Assembly (NCBI GenBank): GCA_034401795.1
Contig: CM067359.1
Span: 148,800,568-148,864,567, forward strand
Length of the DNA: 64,000 nt
Origin: Chaetoderma sp. LZ-2023a
Taxonomy: Eukaryota; Mollusca; Caudofoveata; Chaetodermatida; Chaetodermatidae
Reading direction: 5' to 3'
Part shown: piece by piece, positions 45,540 through 56,705 of the stretch
Position numbering within the stretch: the first letter of the stretch is position 1
Layout: each line of letters begins with the position of its first letter
Made by a program: the position numbers and the translations under genes
Notes under the pieces: generated by a model
The model's input: the letters and a program-made list of their open reading frames with translations, nothing else
Databases searched by the model: none
What the model was told of the DNA's origin: nothing

Positions 45540-47312
45540 GCAGAGCCGAAAGCATTCTGGCTGCGCATCTATCAAAGTGGCCAAAGTGAAGACCGCAGAA
45601 AACTACACCGGGAGCGCAATAACAATCTGCGCCATATTAGCGAATGCTTAAAAGATCTTGCTATTCAACAAGCAGACTCCCTAGCAGATGAGATCATTGC
45701 CACAGAATGTTTCGGGGAGCCCGAGTGCTGAAAGTTACTGACTGCACACCACCACTCACTGTACACAATTCTGAAGGACACTATCAGGATTGACCTGGGC
45801 AAAGGCGAGGCGATTCAAGAATGGTTCAAGAAACAGTTCACTGACCACGATGATGAGCCCTTTCAACCGTTCTAGGGAGAACTCAGGTCATTACTAACAC
45901 CAATTCAGACATCAGAAACTGAGAAGGCACTGAAAGCCCTAGAAAATGGGCGTGCATCTGTACCTGATGGCATGAGCGATGAAATATTCAAATATGCAAG
46001 TGGCATTATCTCAAAACCGATCCAGCACTTAATCAATTCAGTTTTTATTTGCTCCTCAACAACATACGGAAAATCCTATCCAATGTTACTCTATGCCGCA
46101 TCCGAGACAAGATCGATGAGATCACCGGATCATGTCAAAGTGGCTTCAAACTTGGACGCAGCTGCACAGACAGTGTATGGGCTCAATGTATGCTTGTGTC
46201 GGTAGTCATCTCAAAGCACTGGGATTTCCACAAAATAGGCATTTACATGGCACGTACCTCCGACACAATTAAACACTCAAAGATCCTAGATGTACTAGAG
46301 TTGCAAAGAAGATGAACTACGACTAGTGAGACTACTGCTTGCAAACACCAAGCTGAGAGTACGAGTCAAGTCAGTGAAGTCTGCAGAAATTGAGACAGCA
46401 ACCGGCTCCCCACAGGGAGATGGTTATCTCCTGTGCTTTTCACCTGTTACCTGGCTGCTGTATTGAAATCCGTGCGGGAAAGTTCCACAACACCAAACCC
46501 CGCAGTGTCAATATTGGGCATGCCGCTAGAGATGGAATATGCCCACGATGTGGACTTCATAGACGAGAGAAAGAAACCCTTTGATGAACGTCTCCCAACA
46601 GTTGCAGGCAAACTAAAAATTAATAACCTCGTTATAAATGCATCCAAAACAGAGTTTACCCACATATACCTATCCACAAAGCATGAAACTAAAGAAAACA
46701 ACGATCCACTTGGTGGCGGCGACCCACGGAGGAAAAGTAAAATTCGGGGCTCACTGCTTTGCAGTACTGCTGACATTGCTGCAAGCTGCGTCATGGGGAG
46801 TATAGCATTCCAGTCCTTCTGGAAACTCTGCGTATCCTTGATGATGTTAACTGTAACAGCTGAGCAGCTCCAAAGGCAGCTATAGACAAACTTGATGCCT
46901 GCCAGCGCAAAGACCTATGCGCCATCACTGGACACCGATGGCCATACAGCATAATTTCCAATGATGCACTCTACAAGATGCGTAATACGTCGCCGCTGTC
47001 TGTAAAAGTCGCCCAGCAAAGATGGTCCATGTTTGGACATGTGCTAAGGATGCCAGAAGAGACACCAGCACAGAGGGTCTTGGAATTCGTCCTACACGGA
47101 GCCAGCAAATACAAGGCCAGGAGAGGACGCCATTGCATAAATCTGCTAAGCGTGCTACGAGGTGACCTCAAGAAAGCAGGACTAGGTAAACTCAAACCAA
47201 GAATGGACCTGAGGAAGCTAAGGATTTCGGCTGAGGATAAGACACAGTGGGCAAAAGCGAAGAAGGACTGATTGCAGCTGTAAAATGTTTCTACTACTAC
47301 AGCCGCAGAATA
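45540..47312 (+). pseudogene. Non-LTR retrotransposon RT remnant (longest copy)
   Basis: Frames on the plus strand join into an RT-like protein. In order: a Lys/Arg-rich linker with stops (FGEPEC-stop near 45,730), LKALENGRASVPDGMSDEIF (Val where Gly is usual in SGPDG), QSGFKLGRSCTDSVWAQCML, TKLRVRVKSVKSAEIETATG, SPQGDG with a 1-base loss after it, EYAHDVDFIDE (His where the second catalytic residue of YADD would be Asp), NNLVINASKTEFTHIYLSTK, and a C-terminal part with SPLSVKVAQQRWSMFGHVLR, MPEETPAQRVLEF and AEDKTQWAKAKKD. The 3' end is TGTTTCTACTACTACAGCCG. Frameshifts and stops are numerous. No endonuclease domain was identified upstream; the clade is not assigned. Confidence 0.85.
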
Positions 47313-47420
47313 TTTACTGATCAGTAAAAAAATTAATTAACGCTATAGTCATTGTAATTCCGCTAGCGCCAACGCAGATAGAGCTATTTAAAAGCTGGAA
47401 AGACTGGTTGACACACAGTT

Positions 47421-47426
47421 ACCACC
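47421..47426. repeat. 6-bp target-site duplication of the 11.2-kb element, left
   Basis: ACCACC directly precedes the left inverted-repeat terminus AGTAGTAA. The same ACCACC directly follows the right terminus at 58,624-58,629. Confidence 0.8.
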
Positions 47427-48495
47427 AGTAGTAAAGGGTGGGGCTGAGCGTTATTGTTCTTCCCAGCAGGGGGTCTTCGAGACCAATGGGTTTTTCACGA
47501 GAACAAAAGAAAAGCTTGCGGAATGGAATGTGGAGAACAATGGCGACTATAACGACACGCATTCTAGAGAACAATGACGACTATAACGCCACATTTTTCT
47601 CGATAACAATGACGCACAGCCGCACACGTTTTTTTGGATTTGCAACACTCTGGAATGTTATATTATTTTGAATTAGTTAACCCTTAAAAGTTTAAAAGTT
47701 GTGTATTTTATGTTTAAACGTAGTGGCGGCGCCCCCCCCCCCCTCCATGGTTATCTACCGTTGTAAAAATAATAAGAGAGTAATGTAAAAGAATAGAGTT
47801 TAAGAGGTGGTCTGATAATGGAGGTCGTATGAGGTTGAGCATGTATGAGGAATTATGGTATTAATGTTTGAAAATAATTTGACTGTTTCGTCGATAACGT
47901 TATTAGTAAACTGTAGAATATTTAGAGACTGCCTGTACGATGTTACTGTCTTAGCATCAGCTATCAGACAGATTAGTAACAAAATAGATTTTAAGAGGTG
48001 GTCAGATAGTAAACTGTAGAATATTTAGAGACTGCCTGTAAGCTGTTACTGTCATAGCAACAGCTACCAGATAGATTAGTAACAAAATAGATTTTAAGAG
48101 GTGGTCTGATAATGGAGGTCGTAGGAGGAGGAGGTTGAGGATGTATGAGGAATTACGGTATTGCTGTATATTTTGAAAATAATTTGACTGTTTCGTCGCT
48201 AACGTTATTAGTAAACTGTAGAATATTTAGAGACTGTCTGTAAGCTGTTACTGTCTTAGCAACAGCTACCAGACAGATTAGCAACAAAATATTTTTAAAA
48301 ATCTTGTATTAATGGTATGTTCGGTTGGAATGGTAACAAAGACTTGGTGGTGATGGATTGGATTGTATCATGGGTTAAAAAAGTTAACCCCTTCACCGAT
48401 GAATTCCCCATATCTCATTTTCATCGATACCATACAGGAAAACTGTTGAATATTTTGAAAATAATTTGACTGTTTCGTCGCTAACGTTATTAGTA
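47427..48495. repeat. Left terminal inverted repeat, internally expanded
   Basis: It pairs with 57,860-58,623. The outer ~560 bp (47,427-47,985) align almost base for base with the right end, including GTTTAAACGTAGTGGCGGCGC and a poly-C run. From about 47,990 to 48,285 there are extra copies of a module (TTTTAAGAGGTGGTC, GTAAACTGTAGAATATTTAG, AGCAACAGCTACCAGA) absent from the right end. The inner part TGTATTAATGGTATGTTCGG to TTTGACTGTTTCGTCGCTAA is shared again. Confidence 0.92.
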
Positions 48496-49030
48496 AACTG
48501 CAGAATATTTTGAGACTGCCTGTAACCTGTTACTATCTTAGCAACAGCTACCAGACAGATTAGCAACAAAATATTAAAAATAATCTTGTATTAATGGTAT
48601 GTTCGGTTGGAATGGTAACCAAGACTTGGTGGTGATGGATTGGATTCTATCATGGGTTAAAAAGAAGTTAACCCTTTCACCGATGAATTCTCCATATCTC
48701 ATTTTCATCGATACCATACAGGAAAACTGTTGAATATTTTGTAAATAATTTGACTGTCTGTGTCAGTTGAGGCAGAATGATATAGCATTCCTCCTCAGTT
48801 GATATTGCTGGGTGATTATGAGGGCGATGCTAGCGTACTTGTTTACAAGGTATGCACGATGTACGAATATTTTGATAATTTGTTGCTGAATATTTTGATA
48901 ATTTGAGTGGTAGCTGAATATTTTGATAATTGGTTGCTGAATATTATGATAATCAGTTGCTGAATATTTTGATTGGTTGCTGAATAAATTGATTGGTTGA
49001 TGAATATTTTGAAAACGATTTGACTGTGTA
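48496..49030. repeat. Subterminal repeats with reiterated GAATATTTTGA boxes
   Basis: A second copy of the ~240-bp inner terminal-repeat module (48,495-48,750) is followed by at least seven closely spaced TGAATATTTTGAT-like boxes between 48,860 and 49,015, separated by TTGGTTGC-type spacers. Confidence 0.85.
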
Positions 49031-50000
49031 AATTTTAATTTCTTATCAGACGATGTTAGGTAAGAGAGAGGTGGTCTGATAACGAAGGTCGAAGGAGGAG
49101 GAAGGAATGCTATCTCGGCCACCCTCTGCTCGGCATTGTTCTCCGCGCATGAGCGTGCCTTTATTCGGCTGGTGGTCCTTTAAGAAAATGCAGGTGGTCG
49201 CTCATAGAGGTGTCGCGAGGGATGAGGAGGATGGCTGATGTATATGCTAGCATATTCGCCATGGCAACGTCTTGCGCGATATCTCTGTACGAATATTTTG
49301 AAAATAATTTATTGTAAGCCGCTGGCGGTTTAGTCACCATTAACCCCCTCCTTGGTTTAAGTCATTTTAAAAAATGGCAGTCATTTAAGTATTAAATTTT
49401 CAAAATTGTTATGGAAATGGTCATCGTTGACGAGCGATGTTGTATAATATTATATAGATAGTTTTTTATCTACCATATTTATGTCTTTAAAGCGTCAATC
49501 ATTTAATTATTAAATTTTTTTTAAATATGAACAAACTCCCAGTCATTTAATTTTCCAAAATATCAGAGCATTGCGTTACACGGGTTATAGTGATCTACGT
49601 TGTATATATATATTTTTATCTTACGTATTTAAGGCGATTCTTTAAAGTGGAAGTCATTTAATTATTAAAATTTCAAAAATATGAGCAAAATGTGTTCCCC
49701 AGTCATTTAATTTTAAAAAATCAGACACATACACAGTAAGTTTTCCTATGCTATTATATAGATAGTGTTATCTATCGTATTTATGTCTTTAAAATGGCAG
49801 TCATTTAATTATAAATTTTTCAAAAATATGAACAAAATGCGTTCCTAGTCAATGGCAATGCATTAATCGTCCACGAACAATAGCGTACAGATGGCCATTT
49901 AGAACAGTAGCATCCATCGACCACTTTTGATGGATCAGAATGTGTGCTTGCGTATGCATGTGTGAAGTGGGTTGTTGTGTGTGAAAACTTTATTACATTA
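49031..50000. repeat. Left subterminal and ATTTAATTATTAAATTTT repeat block
   Basis: 49,060-49,310 (GGTGGTCTGATAACGAAGGTCG, GAGGAGGA, ATGCTAGCATA) is related to 55,240-55,400. 49,375-49,860 contains about five units of CAGTCATTTAATTATTAAAT with AAAAATATGAACAAAATGCG and TATTATATAGATAG, and similar units recur at 54,740-54,915. Minus-strand AATAAA signals for gene 1 lie at 49,989-49,994 and 50,002-50,007. Confidence 0.75.
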
Positions 50001-50079
50001 TTTTATTTTTTGAACAGATAAATAGTTCTCTTTCAAATGATTTGTGGGCCCTGAAAAGGGGCATGTTTTGAGATAGGTC

Positions 50080-50388
50080 TCAGTCTTCGCAGATCCGCAC
50101 AGGCGCGGTTGTCAGTTTGGTAACAAACTGTGTCATGTATGCTTTTTGTATATCAGTCGGAGTATCACCGATTACAGGACATCCATGCGGATAATGTTTG
50201 ATTGGTAATAGACAATAGCACTCCTTGCAGGTGTACACCATCTCTTTAGGTTCTGTTTTGTTGATCATATGCCTACAGACCCTCTCGTGTTTCGACCGTC
50301 GGCATATGGTGTTGCGGATGTCGATGGAACACCAACGACATCGCACATACCCAGTTTCTGATCCGTCAAAGTTTGTACTGCTGGCCAT
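50080..50388 (-). CDS. Gene 1: small zinc-binding-like protein, 102 aa
   Basis: 102 codons from ATG 50388. Residues 16-40 hold CRWC, then 13 residues to His and HERVCRH, giving CX2CX13HX3C with another His two residues on, close to a C2H2/C2HC finger. A second cluster, CKECYCLLPIKHYPHGC (about residues 54-70), may bind another zinc. The C-terminal 30 residues (TDIQKAYMTQFVTKL) look helical. It is basic overall, with no signal peptide or membrane segment; nucleic-acid binding is a guess from the Cys/His pattern. Two AATAAA signals lie 73-91 bp past the stop. Its upstream sequence is homologous to that of gene 2, which argues it is a real transcribed unit. A TATAAA at 50,416-50,421 is so close to the ATG that it would leave almost no leader. 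No family is recognised. Confidence 0.6.
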   Translation of the reverse strand: MASSTNFDGSETGYVRCRWCSIDIRNTICRRSKHERVCRHMINKTEPKEMVYTCKECYCLLPIKHYPHGCPVIGDTPTDIQKAYMTQFVTKLTTAPVRICED

Positions 50389-50473
50389 TTTAGCAAATGT
50401 ACATTAACATTTACATTTATACCACATCGCTCTACTACAAAAAAAATATATAAGGAATATCACGTGAGATGAA

Positions 50474-50585
50474 GTCTGACTGCCTAAGGCTACCTAACTA
50501 CTCTGCAGGTAGACATCCAACCACTTTGCTATGTTTAAACTGGAATGAGAAAATGGATTGAATTTGTACCGTTTATAGGAATATA
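50474..50585 (-). promoter_or_regulatory. Conserved upstream block of gene 1
   Basis: Aligns with 56,706-56,815 upstream of gene 2: ACTACTCTGCAG, CATCCAACCACTTTGCTATG, TTTAAACTGGAATGAGAAAA, TTGAATTTGTACC, TATATGTACTGCGGCCGC (plus-strand spellings). Read in the gene direction, TTTTCTCATTCCAG looks like a 3' splice site, so the block may be the end of a leader intron as well as or instead of a promoter. Confidence 0.65.
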
Positions 50586-50835
50586 TGTACTGCGGCCGCA
50601 AATCTGCAAATCCGCAACACGCGGCCCGCATGCGGCCGCACATGTATGCATGCATTTTGGCGTGTATGCATGTTCAGGCATGTGCATATACTTGTTGCCA
50701 TCCGCAACACGAGCCCGCAAATCCGCAACACGTGGCCCGCATGTGGCCGCACATGTACGCATGCATTTTGGCGTGTATGCATGTCAGGCATGTGCATATA
50801 CTTGTTGCCATCCGCAACACGCGCCCGCAAATTGT
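50575..50835. repeat. CpG-rich minisatellite upstream of gene 1
   Basis: Units of AAATCCGCAACACG(C/T)GGCCCGCA alternate with a ~75-bp segment (ACATGTATGCATGCATTTTGG, CGTGTATGCATGTCAGGCAT, TACTTGTTGCCATCCGCAAC) present twice here and once at 56,950-57,030. Contains GCGGCCGC. It is CpG-dense in AT-rich surroundings. Confidence 0.88.
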
Positions 50836-53800
50836 TAAGGTTTTCATGGGATATGCTCAGGTCAAAATCAGGGAATCGTATCAGATGTTAAGTTACACTT
50901 CTACCGGTATATGTCATATAGGTTACTTATATTATTTGCGTGAGAGATCTGGTGTTGTTATTGGGAACAGTAGTCTGCTCGGTTTACATTCCTAGCATAG
51001 TATTGTTGTTAAATATGACCCCATTTGCCCGTAATATTAAGTTATTGTAGAGTGTCTGCATATGCATAGTAAATGCATGTCAATGGATTGTGAATAGAGG
51101 TGTAAATCTGTGTTGGTTTTCAGGGCATTTGTTTGCTTGTATTATATATTCAGAACAGAATGTATATATCGTATCGCCTCTCAATTAGTAGTGGCTATAC
51201 ATTCTGCGACATGCATAGTTGTATCTGCTATGAAAGATTAGGACATGATTGGAATTTATCATTGATTTTCAAATTGCTATCATTAACCCTTTTAAGGCCA
51301 GATCACTGGAAATGTATATTCTTTACAATGTATGCAGTATTTTGTTGGGTAATTTGGGGTTAACATGACTGTAAATGACTTGCAGCCATGATAATTTCAA
51401 AATATTCAACAGCTCCTACTTGTTTGCACTGAAATGTATCGGCAAAAAACTTAGACATTCTTTTCTATTCGCCATACAAGTTATAGTTTGCATAGCAATG
51501 GATGCTATGCCAATATCAAATTCTAAATAGGTCCTGATGGTAACATGATTGAACATTTAAAGCTGAAAGGTCGTGTTAAATATTATATTCATTAGGGACG
51601 AAAATCCGTAAAGCAAACTATAAATAAATTGTGTAGCTATGTATGAGCAATTTATTTAAATTATGATAATTAAAGTTCTCATGTATTGATAAAAGGAAGT
51701 CCTGATTTTGACAATTAAAGTTCTCATGTATTGATAAGAGCAAGCCGTGATTTTGACAATTAAAGTTCTCATGTATTGATAAAAGGAAGTCCTGATTTTG
51801 ACAATTAACGTTCTCATGTATTGATAAGATCAAGCCGTGATTTTGACAATTAAAGTTCTCATGTATTGATAAAAGGAAGTCCTGATTTTGGAAACTCTGA
51901 ATAAGAAATGATGTTTACTTGATATGGAATACCGTGTCCAGATATCCAATATAAGTTTGGAAGAAAGTTTGAAATAAGCCTTAAATTATTGGTTGTTTTG
52001 TTAATCAAAGTCTTCAGAAGAGTTGCTGTTTTAGAATGGTAAACTCTTTTGATTTTATTGATTTAAAATACTCAATAATAAATTAGCTGTCCCCGATAGC
52101 CAGTAATATAGAATGAAGTCACAGTCAAAGATTAAATTGGTGAGAAGCATGTGGTCTTGAAGTAAATAGACTGTAGGATTGTACATTGTTCGTTTTGTTA
52201 TAGACAAAGATAATTTACTCTTGTTTCATTCTTTACAGGGTGAGGCGTATGTTGGTGCGTGATGGGTAATAAAATGCTGAAGCGGTGATGTGTCGGACCT
52301 GACATTCTTGTCCTGTATATTCCGGTAAGCGCTGTAGATTTTGGGAAATGACATGGGAAGTTTCTGTCCGGTAGGAAGTTTTGCTAAAATTTGCATTTGG
52401 ACGACAGTTTGACACGGTTTTCAATGTTCATCTTTGTTAAAAAGCTGTTTATTGACAACAATGTCAGAGTGACCTAGATATTAAAGGATTTTAACGTTTC
52501 TGCGGACAGAATTTCCATCTAGGAAGCTATTCATGGCTACAATTTGATTTTGGCTGGGATTTGATGTTTGATCATTTGAGCTTGATTGCAATCTTGGTTG
52601 ATGGTCAAATCCTTATCAGGATTAGATTGAGGTAACTTAGAGTGTTTGTGAATGACTTGGATTTGAATATACTTTGGACAGCTTGCCTGTTCAGTTCCAT
52701 TGACTATTGGGAAACGGAATGCACAGTCAAAGTGTTTTCAAAAGTATCATCAATGTTTATCTTGAACACAATTGGTTGAAGGCTTTCTATAGGTTTCCAA
52801 TTGCGCTGTTGTAAAATTGGAATTTTGCAGTACAATTTTACTTCAAAGTTGGGATCTCCCAATTTGCGGTTGAATTGTTTTCAGAATTTCATCTAATATT
52901 GTGATGACTCGAAATAGACCAGAGACACGAATGACAGGTACACTGGTTCGCGAATATCTCATTTAATTTGGGGATAAATGTGAAAATTGCATTTAGGAAA
53001 TATTTTAGATTGTTATCAAACTAGTTAATTTAAATTCGGCTTTAAACCCATGGCACAATGATGTCAATATTACGTTTTTATGTTGTCAAAGGCTAAGGAA
53101 CTTGTGTGCATTTTTCAATGTTTTTTTGGGGAATATGTTGCTGTATAGGACAGCATCACCTTCCACCAAATTGGTTGAACAATGAACACCAGTTCATACA
53201 TTAGTTTAAATAGAAGTTTAAGAATTTTGACATGAGATTTCAGATTTATATTTGTATTGATGTAATCTATTTTCAAACTTGTACTGACCTTGTTACTCTA
53301 AAGAGATTTGAATTGCTATATCGGTATCTATAAGCTGTTATCCCAGGTTTTCTATAGTCCAGCCCATATCCAAAAGAATATTCAGTTTAAAATGGATGGA
53401 TGTAATCTGTGACTCACTGTATCTTGAAACATTATTGATAAAAATTAATTATGTTCCGGGGTGACATTGCGTTTGGGATTGTATTTCTCTTTGAAATATT
53501 TGGCGATGAAATGTGACAGAGTAGAGAAGTATTTGGTGTATATTGAAACATCGTAATCATATGGAATCATGACTTTGCTCTTACTTGGTGTGATCTACAA
53601 TGTAATATCCAGTTCAGAAATATGTGGAAAGATATGAAAGTCTAATTAAGTTACTATCTTTGTTCTGAGGTGATTGAATATTCATTATTTTCAAAATCTT
53701 ACTAATTGAGAAGATAATGATGGTCAATGACTTCACATGGATTATTATATTTTGGAACCTCCATGGCAGGAAAATTGTGAAATTATTTGACATTGATTTG

Positions 53801-54430
53801 CCGCCCTCTAAGTCATTGATCTTTCAAGTTTACTATGGCTGCCGCCTTAATCTGAGAATTTATAATAATACAGTGATTTAACATAGTATAAGAACCTATT
53901 ATTTATAGTTGGTGTTTCCTTGAAATTGAAATTGACATGCTTGCCGCCATGTATGTGCATGTATAAAATGTTGACACATTATTGAATATACATTCGCAAA
54001 CATGGAAACGTATTTTTAAATGTTGATGATAACTGATCTAATAAATTCTTTGTTATATTTTTTTATGGTTGTTCAGGGGGTCAGTGAGGGGAGAAATTTT
54101 GCTCATGTAAATTCAATACTGTACCGGAGCAGAGATGGTGTCATTGATCAGTCAGTGAATCAATGCAATAAAATTTGGACACTGGAAGTTTGGATGTCAC
54201 GTTATCAATGAAAGGAATTTAAGTTAATGAAAAATTTAAGGTTTTGTCAACTTCTTCAAAATTTTGGACCATTACATATAGGATAATTTTAGGATTAGGT
54301 ATTATTTAGAATTATAAATATTGTACATTATAAAGAAAGAAAGTAAACATTTGATTTTGAATTTTATCACTCATTCGTTGCATATTTCTTCATTACTCTA
54401 CTAAAGGCTGATTGCAAATATTGAAAAATC
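50836..54430. other. Gene-free interior of the 11.2-kb element
   Basis: AT-rich with no frame over about 75 codons on either strand except within repeats. Scattered TTTGGAT/TTTGATTTT motifs give it a uniform texture, and part may be an intron, a noncoding transcript or a decayed gene region. Confidence 0.45.
51665..51889. repeat. 45-bp tandem array with alternating unit types
   Basis: Five units of GACAATTAAAGTTCTCATGT plus ATTGATAA, ending either in AAGGAAGTCCTGATTTT (type a) or in GAGCAAGCCGTGATTTT (type b), in the order a-b-a-b-a. The array therefore grew by 90-bp dimers. Confidence 0.93.
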
Positions 54431-54739
54431 CTATAATTACTAAAGCCCTGTAGATCAAATTTGACCCTTCGAACCATGTAAGTGGACTGAAACTTTTTAA
54501 GGAATATATTCCCCATAAATTCTTCTAGGAAATCGTTAAAAAATTAGGCTTTAGAACTCCCGTCAGAAAGTTGACAATTTACACTTTCGATCGCCACTAT
54601 CCAATCAACGTCCATAAAATTGTGACATATAATTCATACGATTAGCTCCCTTACATATGATTCGCTTTTAATCCTTCAATTTGTATGCAAACGCGTTAAC
54701 CTTCATCTAAAACACTCAAACATGAAACTAAGCGGCTTC

Positions 54740-55540
54740 CTACCAGTCATTTAATTTTTTTAAAAGCGAGCAAAGTACATCTCTATATGGGTAAAATATA
54801 GCTAAGCCAAGCGATGTTGTATGCATAATATTACATAGATAATAATCATGCATCTCGTATTTAAGGAGTGGTCTTTAAAGCGTCAGTCATTTAATTATTA
54901 AATTTTAAAAATTGTTATAAAAATGGTGGGAACAATGTCCACCATCGTCATCGTTGACGAAGAATGTCGAGCACCCTTGTATCATTTAACGTATTAGGTG
55001 GTCGATGCGGTCCCTCGTGGTTGTAGTAAAATAGTATTTTGAAACTAAGCGGAATTGTGGCTTTCTATGTCAAATTGTCGCATTGAACAGCACTTTTTTA
55101 AGAGTTTGTGCGCACGAAGGCGCTAGTGCGAATTGTAGCTTCCTATGTCAAATTAGTATCAAAACTATTCGCTTAAACTACCAATGCGCCATGATATAGG
55201 GTTGAAAAATCAGAAAATAACATCCCTGGAATGAGTGTAGGGGTGGTCGCATAACTGAGGTCGAACGAGTGAGGAGGAGGAGGGATGAGGTATGCTAGCA
55301 CGGTGCTGCCTGGCATGATGGGTGAGGTATACTAGCATACTTGTTTACAAGATCGGCAATGTGTGTTGTACGAATATTTTGAAAATAATTTAACTGCGGT
55401 GTAAGCAACAACTTTCTATCAAATCATTTCCATGATATTTAGTGGATATTTTGAAAATAATTTGACTGTCTGCATCAACTTTTGCTCAAATCGTTTCCAA
55501 AATATTTTGCTAGGAAGTAGATCCCTGGAATGTCTGAAAC
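54740..55540. repeat. Right AT-repeat and subterminal block of the 11.2-kb element
   Basis: CAGTCATTTAATTATTAAAT, GCGATGTTGTATGCATAATA, TACATAGATA and GTCATCGTTGACGAAGAATG match 49,375-49,465. 55,240-55,400 (GGTGGTCGCATAACTGAGGT, GAGGAGGAGGG, GCTAGCAC, GTTTACAAGAT) matches 48,820-48,860 and 49,060-49,280. 55,375-55,460 again carries GAATATTTTGAAAATAATTT. Confidence 0.75.
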
Positions 55541-55659
55541 ACCTCTCCAGTCAGCCATGTCCGGGTACACACAGTATGAATGCATTATGAGTACTTAGTC
55601 AATGAGACCCCGACAACAAAAATAATATAGTTGGCTAACCATTGTCTGGACACTGCGGC

Positions 55660-55860
55660 GGCAACCACCTACTACCAATACCGACCATCATCACCATCAC
55701 CACCACCATCACCATCACCATCCCTATATCACCACCAGCACCACCACCCACTAAGCACCAACACCCACCACCAAGCATTAACCCCACCCCATCATCCACC
55801 ACAACACCTATTTTCATCAACCGCCAACCCCACCGCCACCACCACTAAGTACAACAGCAC
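55660..55860. repeat. (CCA/CCAT)n low-complexity tract
   Basis: Pyrimidine-A rich CACCATCACC repeats containing GCATTAACCCCACC, which recurs inverted near 57,755-57,775 next to (GGT)n. Apparent Pro/His and Thr-rich frames are composition artefacts. Confidence 0.9.
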
Positions 55861-56035
55861 TCCGATTTGTATATTGAGGGATGTGGGGGGACCTGGCTGG
55901 GTAGTTACAATCATCAAATAAACACGCGCATAAAGAACCAATGTTTTATTTGTATCCATATTTTTACATTGAAGTAAATATTACATATGATAAAACGTAT
56001 AGTTCTGGAGATCCATTTTATCGATGACTGATTCC

Positions 56036-56650
56036 TTATGGATCAGATCCATCACCGTCAGAATCACCATCATTATCCTCAGCATCTAGATGGGTCCTTA
56101 TGTACTTCTTGATCAGAAACTCTATTTTTCGAAAAGCTGAGAAGACTGCTTCATCGTATGCGTACCCCTCGACGATAAAATCTTTAATTTCCTGACGAAT
56201 TATTTTAATGAGCGTAGAGTTCTGTAATCTTCTCGACTGGAGCATTATGTCCATGCACTTTGTAACTAAAGCATCAGCATATAAGAAAATAGGCACATTG
56301 CCTACACCATTTTGGTCTGTGTCCACGTCACCATCCTCATCTTCTAAACCTGATTGTTCAGCGTCTAAGACCTGCTTAATATTTTGGAATATGGTAAATA
56401 GTTCCTCATTGCCTATGGCATCTTTTTCATCTTCACCTTCATCTTCACTCTCAGTCTCCGCTGAGTCATTACCGGCTTCACTCTCTGACTCTGCTGGCTC
56501 ATCATTGTCACTATTCATCTCTGTCATTTCTTCATCTTCACTGTCTAGATTTTTGCTATCTTCATCGTTATGGAATCGGATCTTATGCCACTTCAGGTCA
56601 TTTGACCTATTAAAAGTTGAAGCACATGCAAAACATTTATGTCTCGGCAT
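56036..56650 (-). CDS. Gene 2: C2H2 zinc finger plus acidic and helical regions, 204 aa
   Basis: 204 codons from ATG 56650. Residues 6-27 form one canonical C2H2 finger (CX2CX12HX4H, with Phe and Leu at the usual core positions), starting MPRHKC. Residues 28-80 are a Glu/Asp/Ser-rich acidic stretch. Residues 83-100 (EELFTIFQNIKQVLDAEQ) look helical, then a second acidic linker, then a ~75-residue helical domain (IFLYADALVTKCMDIMLQSR, then LIKIIRQEIKDFIVEGYAYD and AVFSAFRKIEFLIKKYI). An acidic tail ends it. A DNA-binding protein is likely from the finger; the C-terminal domain is not recognised. The stop is followed 86-91 bp later by AATAAA (55,945-55,950). No stops or frameshifts. The upstream block is shared with gene 1. 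Confidence 0.7.
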   Translation of the reverse strand: MPRHKCFACASTFNRSNDLKWHKIRFHNDEDSKNLDSEDEEMTEMNSDNDEPAESESEAGNDSAETESEDEGEDEKDAIGNEELFTIFQNIKQVLDAEQSGLEDEDGDVDTDQNGVGNVPIFLYADALVTKCMDIMLQSRRLQNSTLIKIIRQEIKDFIVEGYAYDEAVFSAFRKIEFLIKKYIRTHLDAEDNDGDSDGDGSDP

Positions 56651-56705
56651 ATTGATTATAGGATAAATCTAGCAAGTATTCAAGTTACAAGGTTCTTCAA
56701 AGAAA

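Noticed and set aside
48778..49122. 119-codon minus-strand frame
   Set aside because: It translates the reiterated GAATATTTTGA-box array and subterminal repeat; peptide repeats mirror the DNA repeats.
50535..50995. Several overlapping Cys/His-rich frames on both strands, also at 56,756-57,494
   Set aside because: All cover the CpG-rich minisatellite; multiple frames are open at once because the unit lacks stops.
55631..55921. Pro/His/Thr-rich frames
   Set aside because: Translation of (CCA/CCAT)n low-complexity DNA.
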